Both the position numbers and the translations under genes were made by a program. From positions 310,001-374,000 of the forward strand of contig NZ_PHNC01000006.1 of NCBI RefSeq assembly GCF_003121295.1: 64,000 nucleotides of DNA, read 5' to 3'. Position 1 is the stretch's first letter. Every line of letters starts with the position of its first letter. Below, one piece after another: positions 26,686 through 34,904 of the stretch. Below the pieces are notes generated by a model, which was not told the origin of the DNA, made no database searches, and worked only from the letters and a program-made list of their open reading frames with translations. This DNA comes from Streptomyces orinoci. Lineage in GTDB: Bacteria > Actinomycetota > Actinomycetes > Streptomycetales > Streptomycetaceae.

Positions 26686-26989
26686 CGAGCGGGCCCCCGC
26701 ACTCCCCGCGCAGTCCCGCCACGATGCGTTTGCCGCCGATGGGCACCAGGTCCACTTCGGCCGGGATGCCCGGCTCGAAGCGCACCGCGGTGCCCGCCGG
26801 GATGTCCAGGCGCTTGCCATGGGCGGCCGAACGGTCGAAGTCCAGGCCGGGGTTGGCCTCGGCGAAGTGGTAGTGCGAGCCCACCTGTACCGGACGGTCG
26901 GCGGTGTTGAGGACGGTCAGCCGGGTGCGGTGCAGGCCCTCGTTGAGCCGTACCGGCCCCCGGGCGCAGAGGATCTCTCCGGGTATCAC
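26678..26989 (-). CDS. ureB: Urease beta subunit
   Basis: The 103-residue protein has the UreB hallmarks [32 protein letters not shown], the [26 protein letters not shown] core and a short C-terminus. It forms the trimer of heterotrimers with UreA and UreC. Spacing to ureA is 10 bases and it overlaps ureC. Confidence 0.96.
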   Translation of the reverse strand: MIPGEILCARGPVRLNEGLHRTRLTVLNTADRPVQVGSHYHFAEANPGLDFDRSAAHGKRLDIPAGTAVRFEPGIPAEVDLVPIGGKRIVAGLRGECGGPLDV

Positions 26990-26999
26990 CGCGGCCCCC

Positions 27000-27302
27000 T
27001 CAGGCGATGGGCTGGTGGACGGTGACCAGCTTGGTGCCGTCCGGGAAGGTGGCCTCCACCTGGACGTCGCTGATCATTTCCGGAATGCCGGACATCACCT
27101 GGTCGCGGGTGAGCACTTGGCGCCCGGAGGACATCAACTCGGCGACGCTGCGGCCGTCCCGGGCGCCTTCCAGGATGTGCGCGGTGATCAGGGCCACCGC
27201 CTCGGGGTGGTTGAGCAGCAGCCCCCGGCTGCGGCGCTTCTCGGCGACATCCGCAGCCACATGGATAAGCAGGCGTTCCTGCTCATGCGGGGTCAGTTGC
27301 AC
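27000..27302 (-). CDS. ureA: Urease gamma subunit
   Basis: The 100-residue protein ([67 protein letters not shown]) is the complete gamma subunit. GTG 27302 with GAGGTGGGA upstream gives the normal length; an ATG 42 bases upstream would add an unconserved arginine-rich tail. It is the first gene of ureABCFGD. Confidence 0.95.
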   Translation of the reverse strand: MQLTPHEQERLLIHVAADVAEKRRSRGLLLNHPEAVALITAHILEGARDGRSVAELMSSGRQVLTRDQVMSGIPEMISDVQVEATFPDGTKLVTVHQPIA

Positions 27303-27413
27303 GCGTCCCACCTCACCTGTCGTCCGAGCACGGCGGCGGTTCACCCGGGTCCACCAGGATGTTGACCTTGGTTCCCGCCGCCGGGAAGAGGTGATTGCAC
27401 GTTAGTGCGGAAG

Positions 27414-27431
27414 CTTTTCCAACGCGTTAAC
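27414..27431 (-). promoter_or_regulatory. Candidate GlnR box upstream of ureA
   Basis: On the minus strand GTTAAC-gcgttg-GAAAA fits the actinobacterial GlnR pattern gTnAc-n6-GaAAc. It lies about 110 bases upstream of the ureA start. GlnR control of ure genes by nitrogen supply is known in Streptomyces coelicolor. The match is partial (the last base of the second half-site is G). Confidence 0.45.
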
Positions 27432-27475
27432 TGACGCTTTGCCGGGCCATGGCCGGGCCCGGCCGCCCGTCTTGC

Positions 27476-27763
27476 TCAGTGCCCGGCGGGGTTTCCGGGG
27501 TCGCGGTGCTCGGCGGCGATCCCGAACCGGCGGCGCTCACCGGGAGCGGAGGACAGGGACCGTACCGTGGAGACCGTACTGATCACCTGCTCCTCGGCGC
27601 TCTCCCGGCTCTCCTCCAGCCGTTGCAGGTCGGCGGCGGACACCAGGGCGACCAGCGGCTTGCCATGGCGGGTGACGACCACCCGCTCACCGCCGTACAC
27701 CACGCGGTTGATCAGCTCCGCCAGCTCGGCTCGGGCTTGCGTCACCGGAATCTCATAGGCCAT
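27476..27763 (-). CDS. Phd/YefM-family antitoxin, apparently orphan
   Basis: The 95-residue protein has the Phd/YefM DNA-binding fold (EIPVTQARAELAELINRVVYGGERVVVTRHGKPLVALVSAADLQRLEE) and a variable C-terminal tail. Such antitoxins repress their operon and neutralise a RelE- or Doc-like toxin. No toxin gene lies next to it: downstream is the ure promoter and upstream is the lectin gene's end. It may be a solitary regulator or a remnant. The C-terminal tail is unusually long and arginine/glycine-rich. Confidence 0.85.
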   Translation of the reverse strand: MAYEIPVTQARAELAELINRVVYGGERVVVTRHGKPLVALVSAADLQRLEESRESAEEQVISTVSTVRSLSSAPGERRRFGIAAEHRDPGNPAGH

Positions 27764-27825
27764 GCTCCCAGCTTAGATGGCGCCCCCTCCGCACCACCCT
27801 GGCCGGGAGCGATGACCGGGCGGCC

Positions 27826-28536
27826 TCAGGGAGTCAGCACCCACTTCTGGTTGGGCAGGCCATTGCAGTCCCAGATGCCCAGCTGAGTGTCGTTGTCGGT
27901 GCTGAAGCCGAGATCGTCCAGGCACTTGCCGGTCAGTACGTTCTTCAGCGAACCGTCGTCCTGGGGAATCCACTGCTCGCCCGGGGACCCCACGCAGTCG
28001 TAGATCTCCACCTTGGTGCCGTTCTCACTGCGGCCCCAGACCACATTGAGACACATGCCCAGGGCGCGCACCGAGTGGTCCACGCCCAGCGTCCACCACT
28101 GGGCGGCGGTGCCATTGCAGTCGTGGATCTGGACGGCGTTGGCGAGCTTGGCCCGTCCATGGCGCACATCCACGCACTTGTCGCCATAGCCGACCAGCCG
28201 GCCCTGCCGGCCGGCCACCCCCACCACCACCGGGCGGATGGTCTTGGTGGCCCAGGAGTGCGGATAGCCGCAGAGGGCGGATGAAGTGCCGTTGCCGGTG
28301 ACCACATTGCCGGTGGCCCAGTAGGTGACCGGCTGGTCGCCGATGAGGTAGAAGCAGGCCACCTGGGCCTGCCACATGGTGCCTTCGGGCACCTCGGTAC
28401 AACTGGCGAAGGCGGCCGGGCCCTCATGGTGGGTGGTGCAGTTGCCGGGTGCGTCGGCCCGGGCGGTGGCGGGCAGGGCGATCGCCCCCAGGACCGCCAG
28501 CAGTGCCGTCAGTAACGCGGCGGCGGTACGTCTCAC
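27826..28536 (-). CDS. Secreted protein with ricin-type beta-trefoil lectin domain
   Basis: The 236-residue precursor has a signal peptide (RRTAAALLTALLAVLGAIALPATARA) and a C-terminal ricin-type trefoil from about residue 105, with the three Q-x-W type motifs AQWW, GEQW and NQKW and paired cysteines (CVDVRHG, CLNVVWG, CLDDLGF). The N-terminal ~80 residues (CTTHHEGPAAFASCTEVPEGTMWQAQ) have four cysteines and no domain I recognise. It should bind a sugar polymer outside the cell; no catalytic module is seen. Confidence 0.88.
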   Translation of the reverse strand: MRRTAAALLTALLAVLGAIALPATARADAPGNCTTHHEGPAAFASCTEVPEGTMWQAQVACFYLIGDQPVTYWATGNVVTGNGTSSALCGYPHSWATKTIRPVVVGVAGRQGRLVGYGDKCVDVRHGRAKLANAVQIHDCNGTAAQWWTLGVDHSVRALGMCLNVVWGRSENGTKVEIYDCVGSPGEQWIPQDDGSLKNVLTGKCLDDLGFSTDNDTQLGIWDCNGLPNQKWVLTP

Positions 28537-28705
28537 GGTGGTGCTCCTTCCGTTCGGGGATTGACGGTCGGGCTCTCAAACCGACTGGCAGCCTGCTGGA
28601 CCCGCCGCCCCCTGTCAACTGCCGTGAAGAAATTATCCTGTTCATTCATTTCAGCTGAGATCATCGGGCGTCGGATACCATGCCGGTACGAACGGAGGTG
28701 GGGCC

Positions 28706-29134
28706 GTGTCGGAGGCCGGGACCCAGTCACTGGCGGAGCGGATAGAGACTCTCTTCCGGACGGTCCGCCGCCCGGACCGTTCCGCGTACAGCAACGAGGA
28801 AGTGGCCAGGGCCTGCCGCGAGTCCAGCGGCGAGACCTTCTCCGCCACCTACCTGTGGCAGCTGCGCACCGGCCGCCGGGACAACCCCACCAAACGCCAT
28901 CTGGAAGCGCTGGCCGCCTTCTTCCAGGTGCCGGTGGCCTACTTCTTCGACGACGCGGAGAGCGGCCGCATCGCCGAGGAGATCGCCCTGCTCTCGGCGA
29001 TGCGCGATGCGGGGGTACGCGATGTCGCCCTGCGCGCGGTCAGCCTCTCCCCCGACGGCCTGGGCACGGTACGCGACCTGATCGACTCCATCGCCCGCCG
29101 CGAGGCCGAGCGGCGCGGCTCAACCCGCCGATGA
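28706..29134 (+). CDS. XRE-family DNA-binding regulator
   Basis: The 142-residue protein starts at GTG 28706 with GGAGG upstream. It has an N-terminal helix-turn-helix of XRE type (YSNEEVARACRESSGETFSATYLWQLRTGRRDNPTKRHLEALAAFFQVPVAYFF, quoted as the region 28-80) and a helical C-terminal half. Its stop overlaps the start of the ImmA-like gene (ATGA). Together with the next two genes it forms a translationally coupled operon, in which the peptidase may cleave this or another regulator. Confidence 0.85.
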   Translation: MSEAGTQSLAERIETLFRTVRRPDRSAYSNEEVARACRESSGETFSATYLWQLRTGRRDNPTKRHLEALAAFFQVPVAYFFDDAESGRIAEEIALLSAMRDAGVRDVALRAVSLSPDGLGTVRDLIDSIARREAERRGSTRR

Positions 29135-29613
29135 CCCATGGCCCCTGGGCCCGGTGGCGGCTGCTGCGCCGCTGCCGGGCCCGCGCCGCCTCGCTGGAGC
29201 TTCCGGTGCCCTTCGACGCGGCCGGACTGGCCACTCTGGTCGCCGAACGCCGCGGCCGGCCGGTGGAGTTGATGCCCATCGACTGGCAACCCGGCCTGCC
29301 CTGCGGTCTGCTGGTGAGCGCCGGACAGGCCGACTACATCGTCTACGCGGCCGACACCCCGCCGCTGCACCGGCAGCACATCCTGGTCCACGAACTGGCC
29401 CATCTGCTGTGCGAACACCACGGCGCCCCCTCCGCCGGGCTGCTGCCCCATCTCTCGCCGGACCTGGTGGGCCGGGTCCTGGGACGGACCGTCTACAGCG
29501 AACCCCAGGAGCAGGAGGCCGAGTTGCTCGCCTCACTGATCCTCCAGCGCGCGGTGTGGTCCGGGCCGGTACCGCCCGCGGACCCCTTCCTCGGCCCGGC
29601 GGCCCATGACTGA
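29131..29613 (+). CDS. ImmA/IrrE-family metallopeptidase-like protein
   Basis: The 160-residue protein has the zinc-peptidase motif HELAH at residues 87-91 (HILVHELAHLLCEHH) preceded by a beta-rich domain (DYIVYAADTPPLHRQ). ImmA/IrrE proteins cleave XRE-type repressors. ATG 29131 overlaps the stop of the XRE gene by 4 bases and the gene end overlaps the next start by 8 bases, so all three are made together. Its probable substrate is the XRE partner, but this is inference. Confidence 0.85.
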   Translation: MTHGPWARWRLLRRCRARAASLELPVPFDAAGLATLVAERRGRPVELMPIDWQPGLPCGLLVSAGQADYIVYAADTPPLHRQHILVHELAHLLCEHHGAPSAGLLPHLSPDLVGRVLGRTVYSEPQEQEAELLASLILQRAVWSGPVPPADPFLGPAAHD

Positions 29614-30664
29614 AACCCTCCCCTACCTCGGCGGGCTCGCCCTGCTGGCCCTCGGCGCCCACCGCTGGGCCGCGCTGCGCGGCGGACGCCCCGAGCCCGC
29701 CCTGCGCCAGGCCCACCGCTTCGCCTTCTGTCTGGGCGCCGCCCTGCTGGTACTGGCTCCGGCCACCGCCCGGGCGATCGAGCACACAGTGGCCCTGCCC
29801 GGCCTGCCCATGCTGCTCGGTGACCTGCTGCGCACCCTGGCGGCCGGCTGCCTGGGCCTGCTGGCCGGCCGCTCGGTGAAGCGGTCGGCGCCGGCGACCG
29901 GACTGACCCTGCTGGCCCTGACCACCCTCTTCGCGGCCACCCCCCTGCACCACGCCACCGGCGAACTCTCGGTGGACACCCGCCACCGTCCCCTGCTGGC
30001 CTGCTATGACCTGCTGCTGATCCTCTATCCGGCCGGGCAGCTGACGGCCCTGCGCCGGACGCTCCGCGACCGCACCCGGCGGGCCCGGCCCGGCGTCCAC
30101 CGCCTGGGCCTTCGCCTGCTGGGCGCGGCCACGGTGGCCGGACTGGTCTGGACGGCCTGGGGCGTTGACGATGTCCGCCTCGCCCTGACCACCGGCCGGC
30201 AGAGCGACGGCGATGACGCCCTCTCCACGGCCCTGGGCCTGCTCTGCGCGGCCCTGGCCGTGGCCGGCGGCAGCGCGGCGGTATGGCCACGGCTGCGCCG
30301 GTGGTGCTGGTCCTGCCGCACCTACCGGGCACTGACCCCGCTGTGGTCCGCCCTGCACCAGGCTTTCCCGCAGATCGCCCTGCCGCAACTCCACCCGCGC
30401 GGCGTCCACTTCGCCCTCTACCGGCGGGTGATCGAGATCCACGACGGCCTGCTGCTCCTCCGCCCTCGCCTGGCCGCCTGCGACCGGTCCGGCCCGGACA
30501 CCGCGGCCGCCACCGCCGCGCGGATCGCCGCCGCCCTGTCGGCACCGCCCGCCACGGCCGGGTCCCCGCCCGGCCGGGTCGCCCTGGCGGCCACCATGGG
30601 AACCGCCGCGGCCGCTTCCCAACTGGAGGAAATCTCCCGGGCGTTCGCCCGCCTGCACCACTGA
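29606..30664 (+). CDS. Seven-TM MAB_1171c-family protein with C-terminal DUF6545-like domain
   Basis: The 352-residue protein has about seven hydrophobic helices in its first 235 residues (for example LGGLALLALGAHRWAAL, AFCLGAALLVLAPA, LLACYDLLLILYPAGQL and ALGLLCAALAVAGGSAAVW). A cytoplasmic C-terminal domain follows (PLWSALHQAFPQIALP, HFALYRRVIEIHDGLLLLRPRL). Databases call the family a putative transporter, but no transport motif is evident and a seven-helix receptor-like layout is equally possible. It is third in the XRE-ImmA operon, a gene order seen repeatedly in actinobacteria. The function is unknown. Confidence 0.8.
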   Translation: MTETLPYLGGLALLALGAHRWAALRGGRPEPALRQAHRFAFCLGAALLVLAPATARAIEHTVALPGLPMLLGDLLRTLAAGCLGLLAGRSVKRSAPATGLTLLALTTLFAATPLHHATGELSVDTRHRPLLACYDLLLILYPAGQLTALRRTLRDRTRRARPGVHRLGLRLLGAATVAGLVWTAWGVDDVRLALTTGRQSDGDDALSTALGLLCAALAVAGGSAAVWPRLRRWCWSCRTYRALTPLWSALHQAFPQIALPQLHPRGVHFALYRRVIEIHDGLLLLRPRLAACDRSGPDTAAATAARIAAALSAPPATAGSPPGRVALAATMGTAAAASQLEEISRAFARLHH

Positions 30665-30732
30665 CCGCGTGATCCCTCCGGGGAACCGGCACCCCCGTTG
30701 ACTTCCGGCCGGCCATGCATCATGATCACCGA

Positions 30733-30749
30733 ATGTACATCCTGTACAT
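30733..30749. promoter_or_regulatory. Perfect palindrome before clpP, likely operator
   Basis: ATGTACATCCTGTACAT is a 7-base perfect inverted repeat with a 3-base spacer, 35 bases before the clpP start. It is AT-rich against the surroundings, so it stands out as a binding site. The regulator is not encoded next to it. Confidence 0.6.
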
Positions 30750-30783
30750 TTTTCATAGATGACTCGCCCCGAGTGAGGTGCCC

Positions 30784-31404
30784 ATGAACCGTCTCACCGC
30801 CCGTCATGTCCTCCCCGAGTTCACCGAGCGCACCAGTTCCGGAGTGCGCACCCTGGACCCCTACGCCAAGCTGCTCGCCGAGCGGATCGTGATGCTGGGC
30901 ACGCCCATTGACGACATCGCGGCCAACGATGTGATGGCGCAGCTGATTCATCTGGAGCACGCCGCGCCGGAGCGGGACATCTCGCTCTACATCAACTCCC
31001 CCGGCGGCTCCTTCTCCGCCATGTGCGCCGTCTACGACACCATGCGCTTCATCGGCTGTGAGATCGAGACGGTCTGCCTGGGGCAGGCCGCCTCCGCCGC
31101 GGCGGTGCTGCTGGCGGCGGGGACGCCGGGGAAGCGGGCGGTGCTGCCGCACGCCCGGGTGCTGATCCACCAGCCATTCCTGGCCGAGCCGGTGCAGGGG
31201 CAGCCGTCCGATCTCGCCCTGCACGCGGAGGAGTTGCTGCGCACCCGGGACGGCCAGAACGAGATGCTGGCCCGGCACACCGGGCAGGACCGGGCGCGGA
31301 TCGAGGCGGACACCGAGCGGGACACCGTGTTCGACGCGGCCGCGGCGGTGGCCTATGGGCTGGCGGACCGGGTGGTGGAGAGCCGCAAGTGGGGTGCCAG
31401 GTGA
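30784..31404 (+). CDS. clpP: ATP-dependent Clp protease proteolytic subunit (accessory paralogue)
   Basis: The 206-residue protein has the ClpP fold with an intact catalytic triad: Ser104 ([11 protein letters not shown]), His129 (ARVLIHQP) and Asp180 (DTERDTVF), plus NSPGG. ClpP subunits form barrels that degrade proteins fed by Clp ATPases. The gene is not next to a second clpP, clpX or popR, so it is not the usual clpP1P2 or clpP3P4 operon; it resembles the extra single clpP of Streptomyces. Its stop overlaps the next start (GTGA). Confidence 0.93.
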   Translation: MNRLTARHVLPEFTERTSSGVRTLDPYAKLLAERIVMLGTPIDDIAANDVMAQLIHLEHAAPERDISLYINSPGGSFSAMCAVYDTMRFIGCEIETVCLGQAASAAAVLLAAGTPGKRAVLPHARVLIHQPFLAEPVQGQPSDLALHAEELLRTRDGQNEMLARHTGQDRARIEADTERDTVFDAAAAVAYGLADRVVESRKWGAR

Positions 31405-31715
31405 GCGGGTTGCTGCCGGAGCTGCCACCGCTGCCGGGGCTGACGCGGGCGGAGGGGGAGCTGGTGGACCGCTATCTGGAGGTACTGGATCTGCTGGGCC
31501 GGATCAATCCGGCCCGCGGGCGGGACACGTACCAGGGGCTACGAGCGGCGCAGGCGCTGGTGGTCGCGGCCAAAGGGCTGTGCGGGGCGCTGACGCTGAT
31601 GTACGAACGAGGTGAACGGAAGGTGTACGCGGGCACCTTGGCGCGGGCGATGCGCGTCCTGGACGGTGAGCGCCGGGCGGGCCGGGTGATGTTGCCGCCG
31701 CCATCGGCGAGTTGA
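31401..31715 (+). CDS. Unknown protein co-transcribed with clpP
   Basis: A 104-residue protein starts at GTG 31401, overlapping the clpP stop. It is mostly helical ([55 protein letters not shown], described here as residues 17-75). It has no signal or membrane segment and no domain I recognise. Tight coupling suggests that it works with the ClpP, perhaps as an adaptor or substrate, but that is inference. Confidence 0.75.
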   Translation: MSGLLPELPPLPGLTRAEGELVDRYLEVLDLLGRINPARGRDTYQGLRAAQALVVAAKGLCGALTLMYERGERKVYAGTLARAMRVLDGERRAGRVMLPPPSAS

Positions 31716-31949
31716 GAAGCGAAACCCTTTTCAGGAAGTCTCCTCCAGACGCCGGAGGCGGCCGTAGACGCCACGCGGTGATCACTCTGGGCGCGACGCG
31801 CACTCGGCGCTTGAGCGGTCCGCCCGCCCCGCAGGTCGCGGGCTCAGCACGCTCTTCCGATGACCCCCAAATGCCCTCGCGTCCACCTGAATTGCCCACA
31901 GGTGACGAGGCTCACATACCGCCGGTTCCGCTCGGAATCGGCGCCGCTA

Positions 31950-32140
31950 CTGGGTCAAGATCCTTGGGACGACAAGACCCCGCCACACGGCGGGGCGGTC
32001 CGGGCGGAACGCCGAACCCTGCCGCCGCCCAGGACGACGGGTCGAAGGGAGTGCACCGGCAGGGGTGGAGGACCCGAGCACGGCGGGACGGCCACGGTCG
32101 CGATTCGGCCGTCCCTTGGGGTGAAGCCGCCGACAGCGGC
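31950..32140 (+). promoter_or_regulatory. c-di-AMP (ydaO-yuaA) riboswitch
   Basis: The leader contains conserved pieces of this riboswitch class in order: GGTCAAGATCCTTGGGACGA at the start, the hairpin CCCCGCCacacGGCGGGG, GGAACGCCGAACCCTGCCG, then GGTGGAGGACCCGAG and TTGGGGTGAAGCCG. It ends about 70 bases before the NlpC/P60 start. In Streptomyces this class is known upstream of cell-wall hydrolase genes such as rpfA, where high c-di-AMP turns expression off. Boundaries are approximate. Confidence 0.8.
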
Positions 32141-32207
32141 CGGGCATTCTTCGCCTGCCCGAACCCGACAGGTCACCCTTCACAGGCGACTGACGAAGGG
32201 TTTGCGC

Positions 32208-32681
32208 ATGGGCAAGCACAAACGTCCAGCACGGCTGTCCAAGGCCAAGGCCGCCTCGGCCCTGACCCTCGCCGCCGTCGGCGCCTCGGTGCTGGCACCG
32301 GGCGGCACGTCCAAGGCAGAAGCCTCTTCCATCCCCGCCAGGGCACTGCAGATCGCGGCCTCCAAGATGGGCGCTCCCTATCAGTGGGGAGCCACCGGTC
32401 CCTACCGCTTCGACTGCTCGGGGCTGACCCTCTACTCCTTCAAACGGGCCGGCAAACAACTGCCGCGCACCGCACAGGCCCAGTACAACCGCACCCGCCA
32501 TATCCCGCGCTCCGCGCGCCAGGTGGGCGACCTGGTGTTCTTCCATTCCGGGCGGGGGGTGTACCACGTGGGGATATACGCCGGGAACGGCAAGATCCTG
32601 CATGCGCCCAAGACCGGCTCGGTGGTGCGCTTCGAGCGGATCTGGACCAATAGCGTCTGGTACGGCCGGGTCACCGACTGA
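32208..32681 (+). CDS. Secreted NlpC/P60 peptidoglycan hydrolase
   Basis: The 157-residue precursor has a signal peptide (ASALTLAAVGASVLAPGGTSKAEA) and a single NlpC/P60 domain with Cys70 (FDCSGL), His120 (GVYHVGIY) and His132 (ILHAPK) as the triad. It should cut D-Glu-meso-diaminopimelate type bonds in wall peptides. It has no SH3 or LysM anchor. The c-di-AMP riboswitch in its long leader ties it to turgor and wall control. GAAGG precedes ATG 32208. Confidence 0.93.
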   Translation: MGKHKRPARLSKAKAASALTLAAVGASVLAPGGTSKAEASSIPARALQIAASKMGAPYQWGATGPYRFDCSGLTLYSFKRAGKQLPRTAQAQYNRTRHIPRSARQVGDLVFFHSGRGVYHVGIYAGNGKILHAPKTGSVVRFERIWTNSVWYGRVTD

Positions 32682-32841
32682 CACCGGCGTATCTCCCGTA
32701 ACCGCGGGGCCCGGCCGGCACCACCGGCCCGCCCGCAAGCGCGCCACAAGCGCCTGACGCCGGGGGGCGGGGCATGGCCGGGACCAGGCCGCCGACCGCC
32801 GCCCGGCCCGCGCCGGCGTGACGGGTCACGCGGGGGGCGGG

Positions 32842-33270
32842 TCAGCGGACGGCGACCTTCCAGGGGAGGCAGATCCAGACGGTCTTGCCGCCCTCGGCGG
32901 TCGGGGTGATGAAGAACCTGCCCCCGCGCTCGGCGGCCAGACAGCGCACAATGACCAGGCCCCGTCCGTTGTCCTGCTGGACCGCGGCCGGCAGCCGCCG
33001 GGGATAGCGGGCATGGTCGTCGGTGACGCCGATGCGCAGCTGTTCCTCGCGTTCCAGCCGCAGGTCCACGGTGAAGGTGGGCGACTGTCCCCGGGTGTGC
33101 AGCACGGCATTGGTGGCCAGTTCGGACACGATCAGCCCGACCGTGTAGGCGGTGTCGGTGCCGTCCGGCAGGCCCCAGCCCGCCAGCACCTTGGCGACAT
33201 AGCGCCGGGCCGTGGCGACCGAGGCGGGGGCACTCGGCAGAGTGACGGAGGCTTCCTGATGATCTGCCAC
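32842..33270 (-). CDS. RsbW-like ATP-binding protein (HATPase, anti-sigma type)
   Basis: The 142-residue protein is a single HATPase_c domain with N-box VSELATNAVLHTRG, the G1-like DDHARYP and G2-like NGRGLVIVRCLA segments. Such stand-alone domains are very numerous in Streptomyces and often act as anti-sigma-factor kinases, but many have no known partner. GTG 33270 has AAAGGGACA upstream. No sigma or anti-anti-sigma gene is adjacent. Confidence 0.85.
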   Translation of the reverse strand: MADHQEASVTLPSAPASVATARRYVAKVLAGWGLPDGTDTAYTVGLIVSELATNAVLHTRGQSPTFTVDLRLEREEQLRIGVTDDHARYPRRLPAAVQQDNGRGLVIVRCLAAERGGRFFITPTAEGGKTVWICLPWKVAVR

Positions 33271-33533
33271 GGCACTGTCCCTTTCCCACCGGCCCTGGGG
33301 CGGCTCTTCGCGACAGAGTGCCATCGCTGATGACCATGTTGGGAGCGATCCACCGAGATATGCAGATACCTGTCGCTCGATGCAGTGAACTCTGCGAGGA
33401 ACGACCGGATTTGACGGCCGGGCTGGTCTATCGACTCTGTTTTGTGGGTTTGCCACCGGGTGGACGCAGTAGCGCCGTTGCGGACTCCGTACCCTGCCCG
33501 CACTCGGTGATCCGGTGAGCGGAGGCGCCGTTG
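33271..33533. other. Intergenic region, no gene seen
   Basis: This stretch holds the upstream region of the ATP-binding gene. The plus strand has no frame with a credible ribosome site or recognisable domain, and the sequence is less GC-rich than its surroundings. Confidence 0.5.
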
Positions 33534-33560
33534 GTGCGCGGCTCCGCGGCAGAGCCGCAC
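33534..33560. terminator. Hairpin after bioF
   Basis: GTGCGCGGCTC and GAGCCGCAC arms with inner GCGG/C pairing form a stem 13 bases past the bioF stop on its downstream side. There is no T run. Confidence 0.4.
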
Positions 33561-33572
33561 AAGGGCCGATGG

Positions 33573-34724
33573 TCAAGCTCCCGCGGTGCGCAGGATGGTC
33601 GCCACGGCCGAGTCCACCTGCGCGTCGGTGAGATCGGCGCGGGCGGTCAGCCGCAGCCGGGAGATCCCGTCGGGCACCGAGGGGGGCCGGAAGCAGCCCA
33701 CCGCCAGGCCCGCCGCCCGGCAGTCCGCCGCCCAGCGCACCGCCGCCTCGGGCGAGGGGGCCCGCACCGAGACCACCGCGGCGTCGGGACGGGCGGCGGT
33801 CAGTCCGGCCGCGGTCAGCCGCCGGTGCAGTTCCCTGGCCACCTCGCGGGCCCGCTCGGCCCGCCAGGGCTGGGCGCGCAGCAGGCCCAGGGCGGCCAGC
33901 GCGGCACCGGCCGCCGCCGGGGCCAGCCCGGTGTCGAAGATGAACGTCCGGGCGTTGCTGACCAGATGACGGATCACCCGGGCCGGGCCGAGCACCGCAC
34001 CGCCCTGGCTGCCCAGCGACTTGGACAAGGTGACCGTGGCCACCACATCCCCGGCTCCGGCCAGCCCGGCCGCGTGGGGCGCGCCCCGGCCGCCCTCGCC
34101 CAGCAGGCCCAGGCCATGGGCGTCGTCCACCAGCAGGGCCGCGCCCTCGGCCCGGCAGACCTCGGCGAGCCGGGGCAGCGGGGCGGCGTCACCGTCCACC
34201 GAGAACACCGAGTCGGTGATCACCAGGGCATGGCCGGAGTGCCCGGCCAGTTCCTTGCGGACCGCCTCCGGGTCGGCGTGCGGCACCACGGCCCGGGCCG
34301 CCCGGGACAGCCGGCAGCCGTCGATCAGCGAGGCATGGTTGCCCTCGTCCGAGACCAGCAGGGTCTCGCCGTCCGGGGCCGCCGAGAGCGCGGTCACCGC
34401 CGCCAGATTGGCGGTGTAGCCGGAGGAGAAGACCAGGGCCGCCTCGAAGCCGCAGAATTCGGCGAGTTCGCGCTCCAGCCGGGCGTGCAGCTCGGTGCTG
34501 CCGGTCACCAGCCGGGAGCCGGTGGACCCGGCGCCCCAGCGCCGGGCCGCCTCGGCGGCGGCCGCGGTGACCTCGGGATGCCGGGCCAGGCCCAGGTAGT
34601 CATTGCCCGCCAGATCGGTCGGCGCGCCCTCGGCCCGGCGCGGCCGCAGGGTGCGCACCAGCCCGGCCGCCAGCCGGCGCTCATACTGCTCGTCCAGCCA
34701 GTCGAACACAGCGGCCTCGGCCAT
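33573..34724 (-). CDS. bioF: 8-amino-7-oxononanoate synthase
   Basis: The 383-residue PLP enzyme condenses pimeloyl thioester with alanine, the first ring-forming step of biotin synthesis. Recognisable segments are LAGNDYLGLARHP, GAGSTGSRLVTGSTELHARLE, DEGNHASLIDG, ITDSVFSVDGD, DDAHGLGLLG and the cofactor Lys in TLSKSLGSQGG. It is divergent from bioBAD across 180 bases, so the set is a complete late biotin pathway. Confidence 0.95.
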   Translation of the reverse strand: MAEAAVFDWLDEQYERRLAAGLVRTLRPRRAEGAPTDLAGNDYLGLARHPEVTAAAAEAARRWGAGSTGSRLVTGSTELHARLERELAEFCGFEAALVFSSGYTANLAAVTALSAAPDGETLLVSDEGNHASLIDGCRLSRAARAVVPHADPEAVRKELAGHSGHALVITDSVFSVDGDAAPLPRLAEVCRAEGAALLVDDAHGLGLLGEGGRGAPHAAGLAGAGDVVATVTLSKSLGSQGGAVLGPARVIRHLVSNARTFIFDTGLAPAAAGAALAALGLLRAQPWRAERAREVARELHRRLTAAGLTAARPDAAVVSVRAPSPEAAVRWAADCRAAGLAVGCFRPPSVPDGISRLRLTARADLTDAQVDSAVATILRTAGA

Positions 34725-34904
34725 GGGGCGCCCTCGGAATCTGTGGGGTTCATATAAATCCCCCGGCCAGGACGGGGGAAGGGACTTCCCAACTTAGCCG
34801 TCATCACGGCTGGTCACGGTGTGGCGATCCACACACCTGAAACACCCCCTGTTGTGCGATCCCTACCTTGGCCCAGGGGTGTGCGGTAAGCGAGGATCAC
34901 CGCC

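Noticed and set aside
24343-26910. 855-codon plus-strand frame opposite the urease genes
   Set aside because: It is a composition effect: glycine/arginine/proline-rich translation with no domain, exactly opposite well-supported ureF and ureC.
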